Below, piece after piece: positions 42,060 to 51,151 of a stretch of 64,000 nt of DNA; the first letter of the stretch is position 1; every line of letters begins with the position of its first letter. The stretch is from Lysinibacillus fusiformis. GTDB lineage: Bacteria > Bacillota > Bacilli > Bacillales_A > Planococcaceae. The notes below the pieces were generated by a model. The model saw only the letters and a list, made by a program, of their open reading frames with translations, searched no databases and was not told the DNA's origin. Made by a program: the position numbers and the translations under genes. Location of the stretch: NCBI RefSeq assembly GCF_003049525.1, contig NZ_PYWL01000009.1:62001-126000 (forward strand). Reading direction: 5' to 3'.

Positions 42060-42968
42060 CTAATTCTGAGCAATTAATAAGTCTTCAAGTGCTTCTGTTA
42101 AATGCGGATATTTAAATATGAAATGATGCTCTTCTAACACTGCTGGTCGTACATGTTGACCCTCTAAAACAAGAGTGCTTTGTTCTCCAAGCGCCAAACG
42201 TATTGCAAAACTAGGAACAGGCAGCCAATGTCGTCTGTTCATGATCATTGCGATTGATTGCCCGAATTCTTTCATGCGCGTCGCATGAGGTGTGGTTACA
42301 TTGAATGGTCCATGAATATTTTCATGAAGGATTGCGAAATATAAAGCACGTGCCACATCTTCAATATGTACCCACGAAAGCCATTGCTTACCAGATCCGA
42401 TTGTTCCGCCAACATGCATTTGATATGGTAATAACATTGGTGGTAATGCCCCGCTCTCTCTACCTAAAATGACCCCAAAGCGTGCAAGGGCGACACGAAT
42501 TCCTAATGGTTCTGCTCGTTTTGCATGGCGTTCCCAATCATGAACGGTCGTGCCTAAAAAATCGTTCGCCACATCAGTAAATGTTTCATCATAAATAATC
42601 TCTGAAGAATGGGGGTAAAAACCTACGGCACTTGCATTAACAAGGACTTTAGGTTTTTTCGTGAGCTTTTCCATTATGCGCACGATTTCAAGTGTCGCAT
42701 GCATCCGACTCCAATAAATATCCTTCTTTTGTTTGTTTGTCCATCGACCATTGTTTAAAGAAACTCCCGCTAAATTTACAAAGGCATCTGCTCCTTCTAA
42801 TGCCTCTATTGGTAGGGCTTCATCCTGCAACCATTGTACATAATGAATGCCATTTTTTTCGGAAGGTGCACTCCGAGTTAAGACAAAAATATTATGACCG
42901 TTTTCCTCTGCTAGCTTGATAAAAGCTTTTCCCACAAAACCAGTTCCACCCGCAATCACAATTTTCAT
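42060..42968 (-). CDS. yfhF: TIGR01777 family NAD(P)-binding epimerase (YfhF-like)
   Basis: 302-residue Rossmann-fold protein of the extended short-chain dehydrogenase class, known in E. coli as YfcH. GGTGFVGKAF at the N-terminus binds the dinucleotide; NLAGVSLNNGRW and SAVGFYPHSSE are typical. Substrate unknown. ATG 42968 follows GGGGTGATTC. Divergent from recX, as in the B. subtilis yfh region. Confidence 0.9.
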   Translation of the reverse strand: MKIVIAGGTGFVGKAFIKLAEENGHNIFVLTRSAPSEKNGIHYVQWLQDEALPIEALEGADAFVNLAGVSLNNGRWTNKQKKDIYWSRMHATLEIVRIMEKLTKKPKVLVNASAVGFYPHSSEIIYDETFTDVANDFLGTTVHDWERHAKRAEPLGIRVALARFGVILGRESGALPPMLLPYQMHVGGTIGSGKQWLSWVHIEDVARALYFAILHENIHGPFNVTTPHATRMKEFGQSIAMIMNRRHWLPVPSFAIRLALGEQSTLVLEGQHVRPAVLEEHHFIFKYPHLTEALEDLLIAQN

Positions 42969-43127
42969 AAGAATCACCCCATTTTTCAAAAATTACACTT
43001 ACTAATAATTGTATCATTTAACACGTATGTGAACATCTAAAGTACCCCTAGAAGATGGGGGATGAATAGCATCGAATAACGGATACCATAAAAAGAAATG
43101 TTATAATGGACAGGTGAGGTGTTGGCT

Positions 43128-43931
43128 ATGCGTATGATTACAAAAATTGCACGTCAAAAAAACAATCCTGAACGTTATAATATCTACTTAAATGAAGAAT
43201 ATGCATTTCCTGTTGACGAGGCTATTCTGCTTCAATTTGGTTTAACAAAGGGGAAGGTTCTCGATGAATTTGAAATTCAGGAAATTGCCTACGAGGATGA
43301 AATACGGAAGGCGTTTAATAAAGGATTAAACTTTCTTTCTTATCAAATGCGAAGTGAGCACGAGGTGAAGAAAAAACTTCTTACTTTAGAATTTGGTGAA
43401 GCGGTAGCTTTAGAAGCGATTCAGAAATTAAAATCGTATGGCTTTATAAATGATGAAAACTATACCAAAGCTTTACTGGATACAAAAAAGGCGACAATGA
43501 AAAAGGGACCGAGAGCTATTAGACAAGACCTCATTAAAAAAGGAATTGATAAAAACCTTCAAGATGAGGTACTTGCCACATATAGTTTGGAAGAACAAAT
43601 CAAATTGGCCTTACAGTTGGCGGAAAAAATTGTACGTTCAGAAAAAAGAAAGACCCCAGCACAAGTAAAGGCTAAAATTCAGGATTATCTGTTAAGAAAA
43701 GGCTATGCATTTCCGATTGTAGAAGAGGTGCTTAATCAAATAGAGCTTGAGCAAGATGAAGAAAACTGGCAACCATTACTCGAAGCACAAGGCGAAAAAG
43801 TTTGGAAAAAGTACGTATCGAAGTATACTGGTTATGAGCTAAAAATGAAGGTGAAGCAGACGCTCTATCAAAAGGGTTTTCCTATAGAAGTAATAAACCG
43901 TTTTATAGAAGAGAAGGAGAATGAAGAATGA
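43128..43931 (+). CDS. recX: Recombination regulator RecX
   Basis: Three-helix-repeat protein that modulates RecA filaments. 267 residues, long form usual in Bacillales. RecX repeat signature in RSEHEVKKKL and FINDENYTKALLDTKK followed by GPRAIRQDLIKKGI. ATG 43128 follows GGTGAGG; the in-frame GTG at 43119 is too close to the binding site. It overlaps yfhH by four bases. Confidence 0.93.
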   Translation: MRMITKIARQKNNPERYNIYLNEEYAFPVDEAILLQFGLTKGKVLDEFEIQEIAYEDEIRKAFNKGLNFLSYQMRSEHEVKKKLLTLEFGEAVALEAIQKLKSYGFINDENYTKALLDTKKATMKKGPRAIRQDLIKKGIDKNLQDEVLATYSLEEQIKLALQLAEKIVRSEKRKTPAQVKAKIQDYLLRKGYAFPIVEEVLNQIELEQDEENWQPLLEAQGEKVWKKYVSKYTGYELKMKVKQTLYQKGFPIEVINRFIEEKENEE

Positions 43932-44257
43932 ACGAAAAGAATTATGCTGCTATGTCTGAGCATGAACTGCGTGAGGAAATTGCGTTTTTAAAAGAAAAGG
44001 CACGAAAGGCAGAGCAGCTTGGGATCATTAATGAATTTGCTGTATATGAGCGTAAAGCATTAATGGCAGCGGCTTATTTAGTAGATTTAGACACAATTGT
44101 GCCTGGTGAAATGTATCGTATTGATCGTTCAGATAATGAATTTTTCCAAGTTGATTATTTAAAGGGACGCTTTGCATGGGGACATCGTTTAGGCGGTGAC
44201 AAATATCAAGAGGCATTACCTGTATCTATGCTGTCTCCTGTAAAGGTGGGCAAATAA
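43928..44257 (+). CDS. yfhH: YfhH family protein (DUF1811)
   Basis: 109-residue protein: helical N-terminus (LREEIAFLKEKARKAEQLGI) and a small beta domain (GEMYRIDRSDNEFFQVDYLKGRFAWGHRLG). Matches YfhH, which has a known structure but no assigned function. Overlaps recX by ATGA and directly precedes the yfhJ gene without a gap. Confidence 0.9.
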   Translation: MNEKNYAAMSEHELREEIAFLKEKARKAEQLGIINEFAVYERKALMAAAYLVDLDTIVPGEMYRIDRSDNEFFQVDYLKGRFAWGHRLGGDKYQEALPVSMLSPVKVGK

Positions 44258-44527
44258 GTGGAGGGGAAAATTGAAAAATTGACAGCAGAACTGCTGGCAA
44301 AAAATCCACAAATGTCAGTTGGACGTGCCCGTGTCTGGGTTGAATTATTATGGAGCGACTTTGAATCAACTTCAGCCAAAGCAGGATATGATTATCGTGG
44401 GGCAGATTATACAGAAAATCTTGTCCGCCAATTAATTACAAGCTATGGTGATAAACTACATGCCTTTGCAGGGCGCAATCCAAAATATGCCCATCTCCTA
44501 GATGCTAGCGATGATATGATACAATAA
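44258..44527 (+). CDS. yfhJ: WVELL family protein (YfhJ-like)
   Basis: 89-residue protein carrying the family-naming RVWVELLWSDFESTSAKAGY. Starts with GTG immediately after the yfhH stop, with AAGGTGGG just upstream, so it is translationally linked to yfhH. Function unknown. Last gene of the recX operon, followed by a hairpin. Confidence 0.85.
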   Translation: MEGKIEKLTAELLAKNPQMSVGRARVWVELLWSDFESTSAKAGYDYRGADYTENLVRQLITSYGDKLHAFAGRNPKYAHLLDASDDMIQ

Positions 44528-44529
44528 TA

Positions 44530-44557
44530 AAACCCTGACCAATGTTGGTCAGGGTTT
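44530..44557. terminator. Bidirectional terminator
   Basis: AAACCCTGACC (44530-44540) pairs with GGTCAGGGTTT (44547-44557), between convergent yfhJ and yfhP genes. Confidence 0.85.
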
Positions 44558-44562
44558 ACTGC

Positions 44563-45549
44563 TTAATTACTTGCACCAATTTGTAATTTTTTCTGAAGCT
44601 TATCTTCTGTAAAAATCCAACCCGTGTAAGATGTAACGATTTCATTATCGTCATTTAAATGTGCTACTGCCACAAAGGGGTAGCGATTGTCACTCCGATA
44701 ACGCAAGTCGATTAAACGTACCTCCAATAAGCCGTTTTCTAGCTCAGAAATCTCCCATCGGTACATCGGGGAGAACGACACGAAGGCAGCTAAGTTAGGG
44801 TCTTTCATGGCTGCATGAATAAGGGCAGTTTGAGGTAAAGGTTTAATTTCGAATTTATCATAAATATTAACAGTCCTGCCATAAGCCCGCCCAACATAAT
44901 AATGTGTTTTAGACTTGGCGGCAATTCGCCAATGGAAGAAGCGCATAGTTGGTGCTACGATAACATATTCTTCATCTTGTATCGTGCTGTGGACTGCATT
45001 TTTTACTGCTTTTTGAACAGCGAATCGTAACAGATAATAAATCACGATAATGATATACATGATGCTAAATGTCCAAACAGGATTGGCTCCAAAAGCCCAT
45101 AATACAATACCCATACAATGCAAGGAAAAAATAATTGGATCAAATGTATTGATGACACCTAATGCAACCCATTTTCTGGAGAAAGGCCGTATTGCTTGTG
45201 TGCCGTACGCATTAAAAATATCGACAAAGACGTGAAGAGCGACAGCTAAAAATGTCCAAAGCCATAAATGAAACACATTTACGTCTTGCAAAATAAGGGA
45301 AATAACAGCTGTAATTAAGATTGGCCATATAGCTACTGCTGGTAGTGAATGTGTAATTCCGCGATGATGTCGAATATAGATAGCATTATTGCGTAGTTTT
45401 AGCACAGTATCAACATCCGGAGCTTGTGAGCCAATTATCGTACCTGCCATGACGGCAGTAAAGGTCATTGAGTGATTTGCTACTATAGGGTCGGCTAATG
45501 CAAGACCGCCAAGGGCAATACCCATAACGAAATGTGTACCTGAATCCAA
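44563..45549 (-). CDS. yfhP: Membrane-bound metal-dependent hydrolase (YfhP/DUF457 family)
   Basis: 328 residues with four to five N-terminal membrane segments and a soluble C-terminal half. Conserved polar motifs of the YdjM/DUF457 group: SQAPDVD, HHRGITHSLP and HVFVDIFNAYGTQ with candidate metal ligands. B. subtilis YfhP represses the adjacent yfhQ (mutY) region genes according to older reports; that role is not visible here. ATG 45549, divergent from mutY. Confidence 0.88.
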   Translation of the reverse strand: MDSGTHFVMGIALGGLALADPIVANHSMTFTAVMAGTIIGSQAPDVDTVLKLRNNAIYIRHHRGITHSLPAVAIWPILITAVISLILQDVNVFHLWLWTFLAVALHVFVDIFNAYGTQAIRPFSRKWVALGVINTFDPIIFSLHCMGIVLWAFGANPVWTFSIMYIIIVIYYLLRFAVQKAVKNAVHSTIQDEEYVIVAPTMRFFHWRIAAKSKTHYYVGRAYGRTVNIYDKFEIKPLPQTALIHAAMKDPNLAAFVSFSPMYRWEISELENGLLEVRLIDLRYRSDNRYPFVAVAHLNDDNEIVTSYTGWIFTEDKLQKKLQIGASN

Positions 45550-45749
45550 AAATATCCACTCCTAGTATGCAGTAAAATCGAGTACAATTTGCATACATCT
45601 TTATTTCATTTATAAATAACTTTATTCAATTTTTAGTATGGTGACATTCGATAATGACGAATATTGTAAGTTATGGACGAATGTTCATTCTTTATTAATT
45701 GTATACCCTTTTCAACATAAATTAAATCGTAAAAACTTTGGAGGTCACT

Positions 45750-46784
45750 GTGAATTACCCATATGTAACAGAATTTCGACATTCTTTAGTCGAATGGTTT
45801 AACGCTGAGAAACGCGACTTACCGTGGAGACATACTACAGACCCCTATAAAATTTGGGTTTCTGAAGTGATGCTACAGCAGACACGTGTCGACACAGTTA
45901 TTCCTTATTACAATCGTTTTATGGAAAGTTTTCCAACATTAGATTTGCTTGCAGAAGCTCCGCAAGATTATTTATTAAAGCATTGGGAAGGACTTGGCTA
46001 TTATTCACGAGCGCGTAATTTACAGGCAGGTGCACGTGAGGTTTTAGAAAATTACGGAGGCGTGGTCCCCGATAATCGCCATGAAATATCAAAATTAAAA
46101 GGTGTTGGACCGTATACCGCTGGTGCTATTTTAAGTATTGCCTATAACAAGCCCGAACATGCAGTAGATGGCAATGTTATGCGCGTATTAAGCAGAGTGC
46201 TGAATATAAGTGAGGACATAGCCATACCAAAAACCAAAAAAATTTTTGAAGCTGCAGTGGAGGAGCTTATTGATCCTACTAATGCATCTTCCTTTAACCA
46301 AGGCTTAATGGAACTAGGGGCACTTATTTGTACACCTACGTCACCAAAATGTTTATTATGCCCTGTGCGAGAGTATTGTACAGCGTTTAATGAAGGTGAA
46401 CCGGAAAAACTGCCAGTTAAATCGAAAAAAATAAAGATGAAGCATTTGAGTTATGATATTCTGGTCTGTCAAGATGAACAAGGACGTTTTTTAATGGAGC
46501 AACGTCCTGAAGAAGGGTTATTAGCTAATCTTTGGCAATTTCCAATGTTTGATACTAGTCAGGTTTCAGTAGAAAGCTTCTTAAAGGAATATTCCATCAG
46601 TGTACAAGCTAAGCATGAACTGCTTACGTTTAAGCACGTGTTTTCACATTTAACATGGCATGTAAATAGTTATTATATGAAGTGTGAATCTACATCGATG
46701 GGCGATTGGTTCACTCAAGAACAAATAGAACAATTGCCGATGCCTGTTCCCATGTTAAAAATTTGGGAAGAGGTAAAAAAATAA
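45750..46784 (+). CDS. mutY: A/G-specific adenine glycosylase MutY
   Basis: DNA repair glycosylase removing A opposite 8-oxoG. 344 residues: HhH motif LKGVGPYTAGAI with catalytic Asp in AVDGNVMRVLSR, catalytic Glu in VSEVMLQQTRVD, iron-sulphur cysteines in the exact spacing C-x6-C-x2-C-x5-C (CTPTSPKCLLCPVREYC), and a NUDIX-like C-terminal domain. GTG 45750 follows GGAGG five bases away; TTG 45738 lies inside the binding site. Confidence 0.95.
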   Translation: MNYPYVTEFRHSLVEWFNAEKRDLPWRHTTDPYKIWVSEVMLQQTRVDTVIPYYNRFMESFPTLDLLAEAPQDYLLKHWEGLGYYSRARNLQAGAREVLENYGGVVPDNRHEISKLKGVGPYTAGAILSIAYNKPEHAVDGNVMRVLSRVLNISEDIAIPKTKKIFEAAVEELIDPTNASSFNQGLMELGALICTPTSPKCLLCPVREYCTAFNEGEPEKLPVKSKKIKMKHLSYDILVCQDEQGRFLMEQRPEEGLLANLWQFPMFDTSQVSVESFLKEYSISVQAKHELLTFKHVFSHLTWHVNSYYMKCESTSMGDWFTQEQIEQLPMPVPMLKIWEEVKK

Positions 46785-46822
46785 ACAGGAAAATAAATCC
46801 TACTTTAAACGATAAATTAGTG

Positions 46823-46853
46823 AGCATAAAATTCATCACCTCGGTACACAATA
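46823..46853 (+). promoter_or_regulatory. Sigma-G-like promoter of the gamma SASP gene
   Basis: AGCATA (46823-46828), 18-base spacer, CACAATA (46847-46853), against TGHATR-N18-CATWHTA: two mismatches. Position 24 bases before the ATG of a forespore-type gene supports it. Confidence 0.5.
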
Positions 46854-46876
46854 ATTAGCGTGGAGGTGAATGAATA

Positions 46877-47053
46877 ATGAAAAAGCAAAACAACCAAAAT
46901 TTCCAACCGAATAAAAACATGCAACGTCAAAGTGAAGAATTTGGTTATGAAACGGACGTAAATGAAGTGCAAAAGCAAAATGCTAAAGCAGAGCAAAAGA
47001 AAGCTCCAGCTTCAGGCCGTTTCTCTAAAACTAACCAAGATTTAGGTGAGTAA
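46877..47053 (+). CDS. sspE: Gamma-type small acid-soluble spore protein
   Basis: 58-residue protein too short for automatic calling. The core EFGYETDVNEVQKQNAKAEQ followed by a Gln/Lys/Ala linker is one gamma-SASP repeat; longer family members have two. The tail ASGRFSKTNQDLGE replaces the second copy. Amino-acid reserve of the spore core, cut by Gpr at germination in the family. It sits after mutY and before ntdp, matching the sspE position of B. subtilis. ATG 46877 behind TGGAGGTGA. Confidence 0.88.
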   Translation: MKKQNNQNFQPNKNMQRQSEEFGYETDVNEVQKQNAKAEQKKAPASGRFSKTNQDLGE

Positions 47054-47085
47054 CACTTTGTAATTGCATAATTGCATTTACCTCT

Positions 47086-47131
47086 AAGGGGCTGTCTAAA
47101 AATCCGAAAAGATGAAAAAGACAGCTCCTTT
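47086..47131 (+). terminator. Hairpin after sspE
   Basis: AAGGGGCTGTCT (47086-47097) pairs with AGACAGCTCCTT (47119-47130) with one mismatch; only a short T run follows. The rest of 47054-47333 holds no gene. Confidence 0.6.
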
Positions 47132-47333
47132 CTATATTCACTTAAAAAACCAAAAAATACCAAAATGGCGGAACTTCTAATAAATTTTGCTTAAAGTTAA
47201 CGAAATTTTATACAAATTCAAAATAGCGTAGTGAAATTTGTGGTTTTCTAACTACACCTTTCGCGTACACATTGCTATAATATACTAGAGACTGCTAGAT
47301 TTAGGTAGCATAGACGAAAAGGTGGGCTTCAAA

Positions 47334-47882
47334 ATGGCATTACCAGTAGAAGGAGAAACGATACAAATACATAGTTATAAACACAATGGCCGCATCCACC
47401 GTGTTTGGCAAGAAACGATGGTTTTAAAAGGAACAAAAAATATTGTGATCGGTGCGAATGAACGGACACTTGTGACAGAATCCGATGGTCGTACATGGCT
47501 AACGAGAGAGCCTTCTATTTGCTATTTCCATGCGGAACACTGGTTTAACATCATCTGTATGCTACGAGAAGACGGCGTGTATTATTATTGCAATCTAAGC
47601 TCACCATTTGTGTTCGATAATAATGCCATTAAATATATCGACTATGATCTAGATATTAAAGTTTTTCCTGACATGTCTTATACGCTCTTAGATGAGGATG
47701 AATATGAGCTTCATCGTAAGGAAATGTCTTATCCTGATGTGATTGATAAAATTTTAAAGCGCAATGTCGATAAGTTAATAAGCTGGATTCAACAAAAAAA
47801 AGGACCATTTGCACCCGATTTCATCAATGTTTGGACAAATCGTTACAAGTTCCAGCTTGATATGCAGTCAGATGATTGTTAG
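47334..47882 (+). CDS. ntdp: Nucleoside tri-diphosphate phosphatase (DUF402/YgaC-like)
   Basis: 182-residue protein of the DUF402 beta-barrel family that hydrolyses nucleoside tri- and diphosphates in staphylococci. Landmarks: IQIHSYKHNGRIHRVW, WFNIICMLREDGVYYYCN, DYDLDIKVFPD and DEDEYELH with the acidic metal ligands. ATG 47334 follows AAGGTGGGC; an in-frame upstream codon at 47322 is less likely. Same order relative to sspE and ygaD as in B. subtilis. Confidence 0.9.
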   Translation: MALPVEGETIQIHSYKHNGRIHRVWQETMVLKGTKNIVIGANERTLVTESDGRTWLTREPSICYFHAEHWFNIICMLREDGVYYYCNLSSPFVFDNNAIKYIDYDLDIKVFPDMSYTLLDEDEYELHRKEMSYPDVIDKILKRNVDKLISWIQQKKGPFAPDFINVWTNRYKFQLDMQSDDC

Positions 47883-47884
47883 TG

Positions 47885-47914
47885 ACACCTATTAGTTAAC
47901 TAATAGGTGTTTTA
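47885..47914 (+). terminator. Terminator (perfect palindrome)
   Basis: ACACCTATTAG (47886-47896 region) and CTAATAGGTGT around TTAA, followed by a short T run. Confidence 0.8.
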
Positions 47915-48087
47915 TATTGCCTCTTTTAGCCACTCTTAATGAGCATCTTCCACACTGTTAGGGAAGGTACATACAAAATAGTTAGCGGTAAAGTCATCAT
48001 AACTGTATTTTAATCAAAATATTGCTATAATACATAGGGCATTCATCAATGGATGCCTGTTTCTTTTTGTAAGGATGTGATGAAAAC

Positions 48088-49833
48088 TTGGGAAGCATAA
48101 AGCGATATATGCGCTTTGTAAAACCATATTCTTGGGAAATCGTTCTAACGATTGTTATTGGTATAGTTAAATTTGCTATTCCATTATTTATTCCATTACT
48201 CATTAAAATTGTGTTGGATGATATTATTGCTGCGGACGACTTAACAAATGGAGAAAAAACAAAAGAGCTGTTATATTGGCTGGGCGGAACGATTATTGTG
48301 TTCTTTATTATACGTCCACCAATCGAGTACTATCGTCAATATTTTGCACAACATGTTAGTAATAAGGTGCTGTTTGATATTCGGAAGGAAATCTACGCAC
48401 ATTTACAACGATTAAGCTTAAAATATTATGCCAATACACGTGCTGGTGATGTTATTTCTAGGGTCATCAATGATGTTGAGCAAACGAAGAACTTTGTGAT
48501 GACGGGTTTAATGAATGTGTGGCTAGACCTTGCAACCATTGTGATTGCAGTAATTATTATGCTAACCATGGATATTAAGCTCACATTAGTGGCCTTATTA
48601 GCGTTCCCGTTTTATGCATTGAGTGTGAAGTACTTTTTTGGAAAACTGCGGGACTTAACACGTAAACGTTCTCAAGCACTTGCAGGTGTACAAAGCTATT
48701 TACATGAACGAGTAGCTGGTATGAGTATTATAAAAAGCTTTACGCTAGAAAAGCATGAACAAACATTATTTGATGAAGCAAATGGGGAGTTTTTAGAGAA
48801 GGCCCTTGATCAAACAAAATGGAATGCTAAATCCTTTGCTGTTGTAAATACTATTACAGATGTAGCGCCTTTACTAGTTATTGCTTATGCAGGTTATGAA
48901 GTCATAAATGGTAATTTATCTGTTGGAACAATGGTTGCCTTTATCGCGTATATCGAACGATTGTATGGCCCACTTCGCCGTCTTGTTAGTTCTTCAACAA
49001 CGTTGACACAATCCATTGCATCCATGGATCGAATGTTTGATTTAATGGATGAACCATATGAAGTGAAAAATAAAGTTGATGCGCGAGATTTACCATCCGC
49101 TACGGGAGAAGTTCGTTTTGACAATGTATCTTTCCAATATGAAAAAGAAGGAGTATCTATTTTAAATAACATAAATTTCACTATAAAACCTGGTGAGACT
49201 GTCGCCTTCGTTGGAATGAGTGGAGGCGGTAAATCCACCATTATTAGCTTAATTCCTCGTTTCTATGATGCAACCGATGGTGTCGTAACGATTGATGGAC
49301 AGGATGTACGTGATGTTACATTGCATTCACTACGTTCTCAAATAGGAATTGTCCTCCAAGATAATATACTTTTCAGTGACTCCGTTAAAGAAAATATTTT
49401 AATGGGAAAACCAGATGCTACAGATGAGCAAGTGATAGAGGCTGCCAAAGCAGCGAATGCCCATGATTTTATTATGACTCTGCCAAATGGTTATGACACT
49501 AAAGTAGGTGAACGAGGAGTAAAACTATCAGGCGGGCAAAAACAACGAGTTGCCATCGCTCGAGTATTTTTAAAAAATCCTCCGATTTTAATTCTTGACG
49601 AAGCAACTTCAGCGCTCGATTTAGAGAGTGAAGCATTGATTCAGGAATCATTAGAGGAGCTAGCTCATGAGCGAACAACTATAATTATTGCTCATCGTCT
49701 TTCGACCATCACTCATGCTGACAAAATTTTTGTTATAGACCATGGTCAATTAATCGAAAACGGTAATCATGAGCAATTAATGACAAAGCAAGGGACATAT
49801 TATGATTTATTCCAAGTGCAACATTTGGAGTAA
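48088..49833 (+). CDS. ygaD: ABC transporter, fused membrane and ATPase domains (YgaD-like)
   Basis: 581-residue half-transporter of the MsbA/LmrA exporter type. Six membrane helices in residues 15-310, then the nucleotide-binding domain: GMSGGGKST (Walker A), LSGGQKQRVAIARV (signature), LILDEATSALD (Walker B) and the IIAHRLST switch. Expected to dimerise and export a lipid or drug; substrate unknown. Starts with TTG 48088 (MGSIKRYMRFVKPYSW), with AAGGATGTGATG upstream. Confidence 0.92.
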   Translation: MGSIKRYMRFVKPYSWEIVLTIVIGIVKFAIPLFIPLLIKIVLDDIIAADDLTNGEKTKELLYWLGGTIIVFFIIRPPIEYYRQYFAQHVSNKVLFDIRKEIYAHLQRLSLKYYANTRAGDVISRVINDVEQTKNFVMTGLMNVWLDLATIVIAVIIMLTMDIKLTLVALLAFPFYALSVKYFFGKLRDLTRKRSQALAGVQSYLHERVAGMSIIKSFTLEKHEQTLFDEANGEFLEKALDQTKWNAKSFAVVNTITDVAPLLVIAYAGYEVINGNLSVGTMVAFIAYIERLYGPLRRLVSSSTTLTQSIASMDRMFDLMDEPYEVKNKVDARDLPSATGEVRFDNVSFQYEKEGVSILNNINFTIKPGETVAFVGMSGGGKSTIISLIPRFYDATDGVVTIDGQDVRDVTLHSLRSQIGIVLQDNILFSDSVKENILMGKPDATDEQVIEAAKAANAHDFIMTLPNGYDTKVGERGVKLSGGQKQRVAIARVFLKNPPILILDEATSALDLESEALIQESLEELAHERTTIIIAHRLSTITHADKIFVIDHGQLIENGNHEQLMTKQGTYYDLFQVQHLE

Positions 49834-49884
49834 TAGTAGTGAATTTACACAGAAATCATCAATTGTGAAATTTTTTTCAAAAAA

Positions 49885-49923
49885 AGTCTTTCATTTTTTA
49901 AAAATGGAAGGCTATTTTTTTTT
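49885..49923 (+). terminator. Terminator of ygaD
   Basis: AGTCTTTCATTTT pairs with AAAATGGAAGGCT (two G-U pairs) and ends in T9. The rest of 49834-50137 holds no gene, only the CodY-like site below. Confidence 0.75.
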
Positions 49924-50042
49924 GAAAATCTATATAAAAATATTACTTTATAAGATGTAATTAATACTGAAGGCGAATGATGCAGAAAAACTACGTAAAT
50001 TGCAGAATATTAATGATTGAAAGAGTGATGATTTTTAGTTAG

Positions 50043-50096
50043 AATTATCTGAAAATAGGGAATTTAACAAAAGTTATAGCATTCTGTTAATATAAT
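50043..50096 (+). promoter_or_regulatory. CodY-like box and -10 before the peptide transporter
   Basis: AATTATCTGAAAATA (50043-50057) matches AATTTTCWGAAAATT at 13 of 15 bases. TATAAT at 50091-50096 is a good -10, with a weak -35. CodY represses dpp in B. subtilis, so the match fits the operon's job. Confidence 0.5.
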
Positions 50097-50137
50097 TTAT
50101 ACAATTAAGTAAAATATAGGTAGGGTGGACGTTGCGC

Positions 50138-51151
50138 ATGAGGAAAAAGCTACTAGAAATAAAAGGTTTAAGAACAACCTTTTTCACAGATAATGGACAA
50201 ATTCCTGCTGTAGATGATATCGATTTTTCTGTCCAAGAAGGAGAAATATTAGGGATTGTCGGCGAATCGGGAAGTGGTAAAAGTGTTACGTCACTGTCCA
50301 TCATGGGATTAATTCCATCACCACCAGGCAAAATAACAGGTGGTGAAATATTGCTAGATAATAAAAATCTAGTGAATTGTACAGAAAAACAAATGCAGAA
50401 AATACGTGGAAAAGACATAGCTATGATTTTTCAGGAGCCTATGACTTCACTAAATCCGTTGTTTACAATAGGTGATCAGTTAAAGGAGGCCATTTTAATC
50501 CATAATCCAAAATGGTCGAAAAAGAAAGCGTTTGCCAGAGCTGTTGAAATTATGAAACTTGTAGGGTTACCACGTGCTGAGGACTTACTAAAGGATTATC
50601 CGCATCAGCTATCGGGTGGTATGCGACAACGGGTCATGATTGCTATGGCACTTGTCTGTGATCCACAGGTTTTAATTGCGGACGAACCGACAACTGCTTT
50701 GGACGTTACGATTCAAGCTCAAATTTTACAGCTAATGAAGGACTTAAATAAACGATTGAATACAGCAGTCCTGTTAATTACACATGATCTAGGTGTTGTA
50801 GCAGAAACATGTGAGCGTGTGATTGTCATGTATGCTGGACAAATTGTAGAAGAAGCACCGATTCAAGAAATATTCTCTAATCCGAAGCATCCCTATACAC
50901 AAGGTCTTATTCAATCAGTGCCTGATATGCGTTTTAAAAAGGATAATTTATATTCGATCCCTGGAAGTGTACCAAAACCAGGAAGTATTCAAGTAGGGTG
51001 TCGTTTTGCGGCACGCTGTGAATACGCAATGGAACGTTGTTTACAGGAAACACCACCTTTATTTGAAGCAGCAGAGCAGCATAAATCGAGATGTTTTTTA
51101 CTAGAGAAGCAGGAGGTGGAGCAACGTGTCGAAAGTGTTATTAAAGGTTGA
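50138..51151 (+). CDS. Peptide ABC transporter ATPase (OppD/DppD type)
   Basis: 337 residues; one of two ATPases of a di-/oligopeptide importer. GESGSGKSVTSLS (Walker A), LSGGMRQRVMIAMAL (signature), LIADEPTTALD (Walker B) and the C-terminal extension with a cysteine motif (CRFAARCEYAMERC) typical of oligopeptide ATPases with an iron-sulphur cluster. ATG 50138 lies nine bases after AGGGTGG. It overlaps the next ATPase gene by 26 bases. Confidence 0.92.
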   Translation: MRKKLLEIKGLRTTFFTDNGQIPAVDDIDFSVQEGEILGIVGESGSGKSVTSLSIMGLIPSPPGKITGGEILLDNKNLVNCTEKQMQKIRGKDIAMIFQEPMTSLNPLFTIGDQLKEAILIHNPKWSKKKAFARAVEIMKLVGLPRAEDLLKDYPHQLSGGMRQRVMIAMALVCDPQVLIADEPTTALDVTIQAQILQLMKDLNKRLNTAVLLITHDLGVVAETCERVIVMYAGQIVEEAPIQEIFSNPKHPYTQGLIQSVPDMRFKKDNLYSIPGSVPKPGSIQVGCRFAARCEYAMERCLQETPPLFEAAEQHKSRCFLLEKQEVEQRVESVIKG

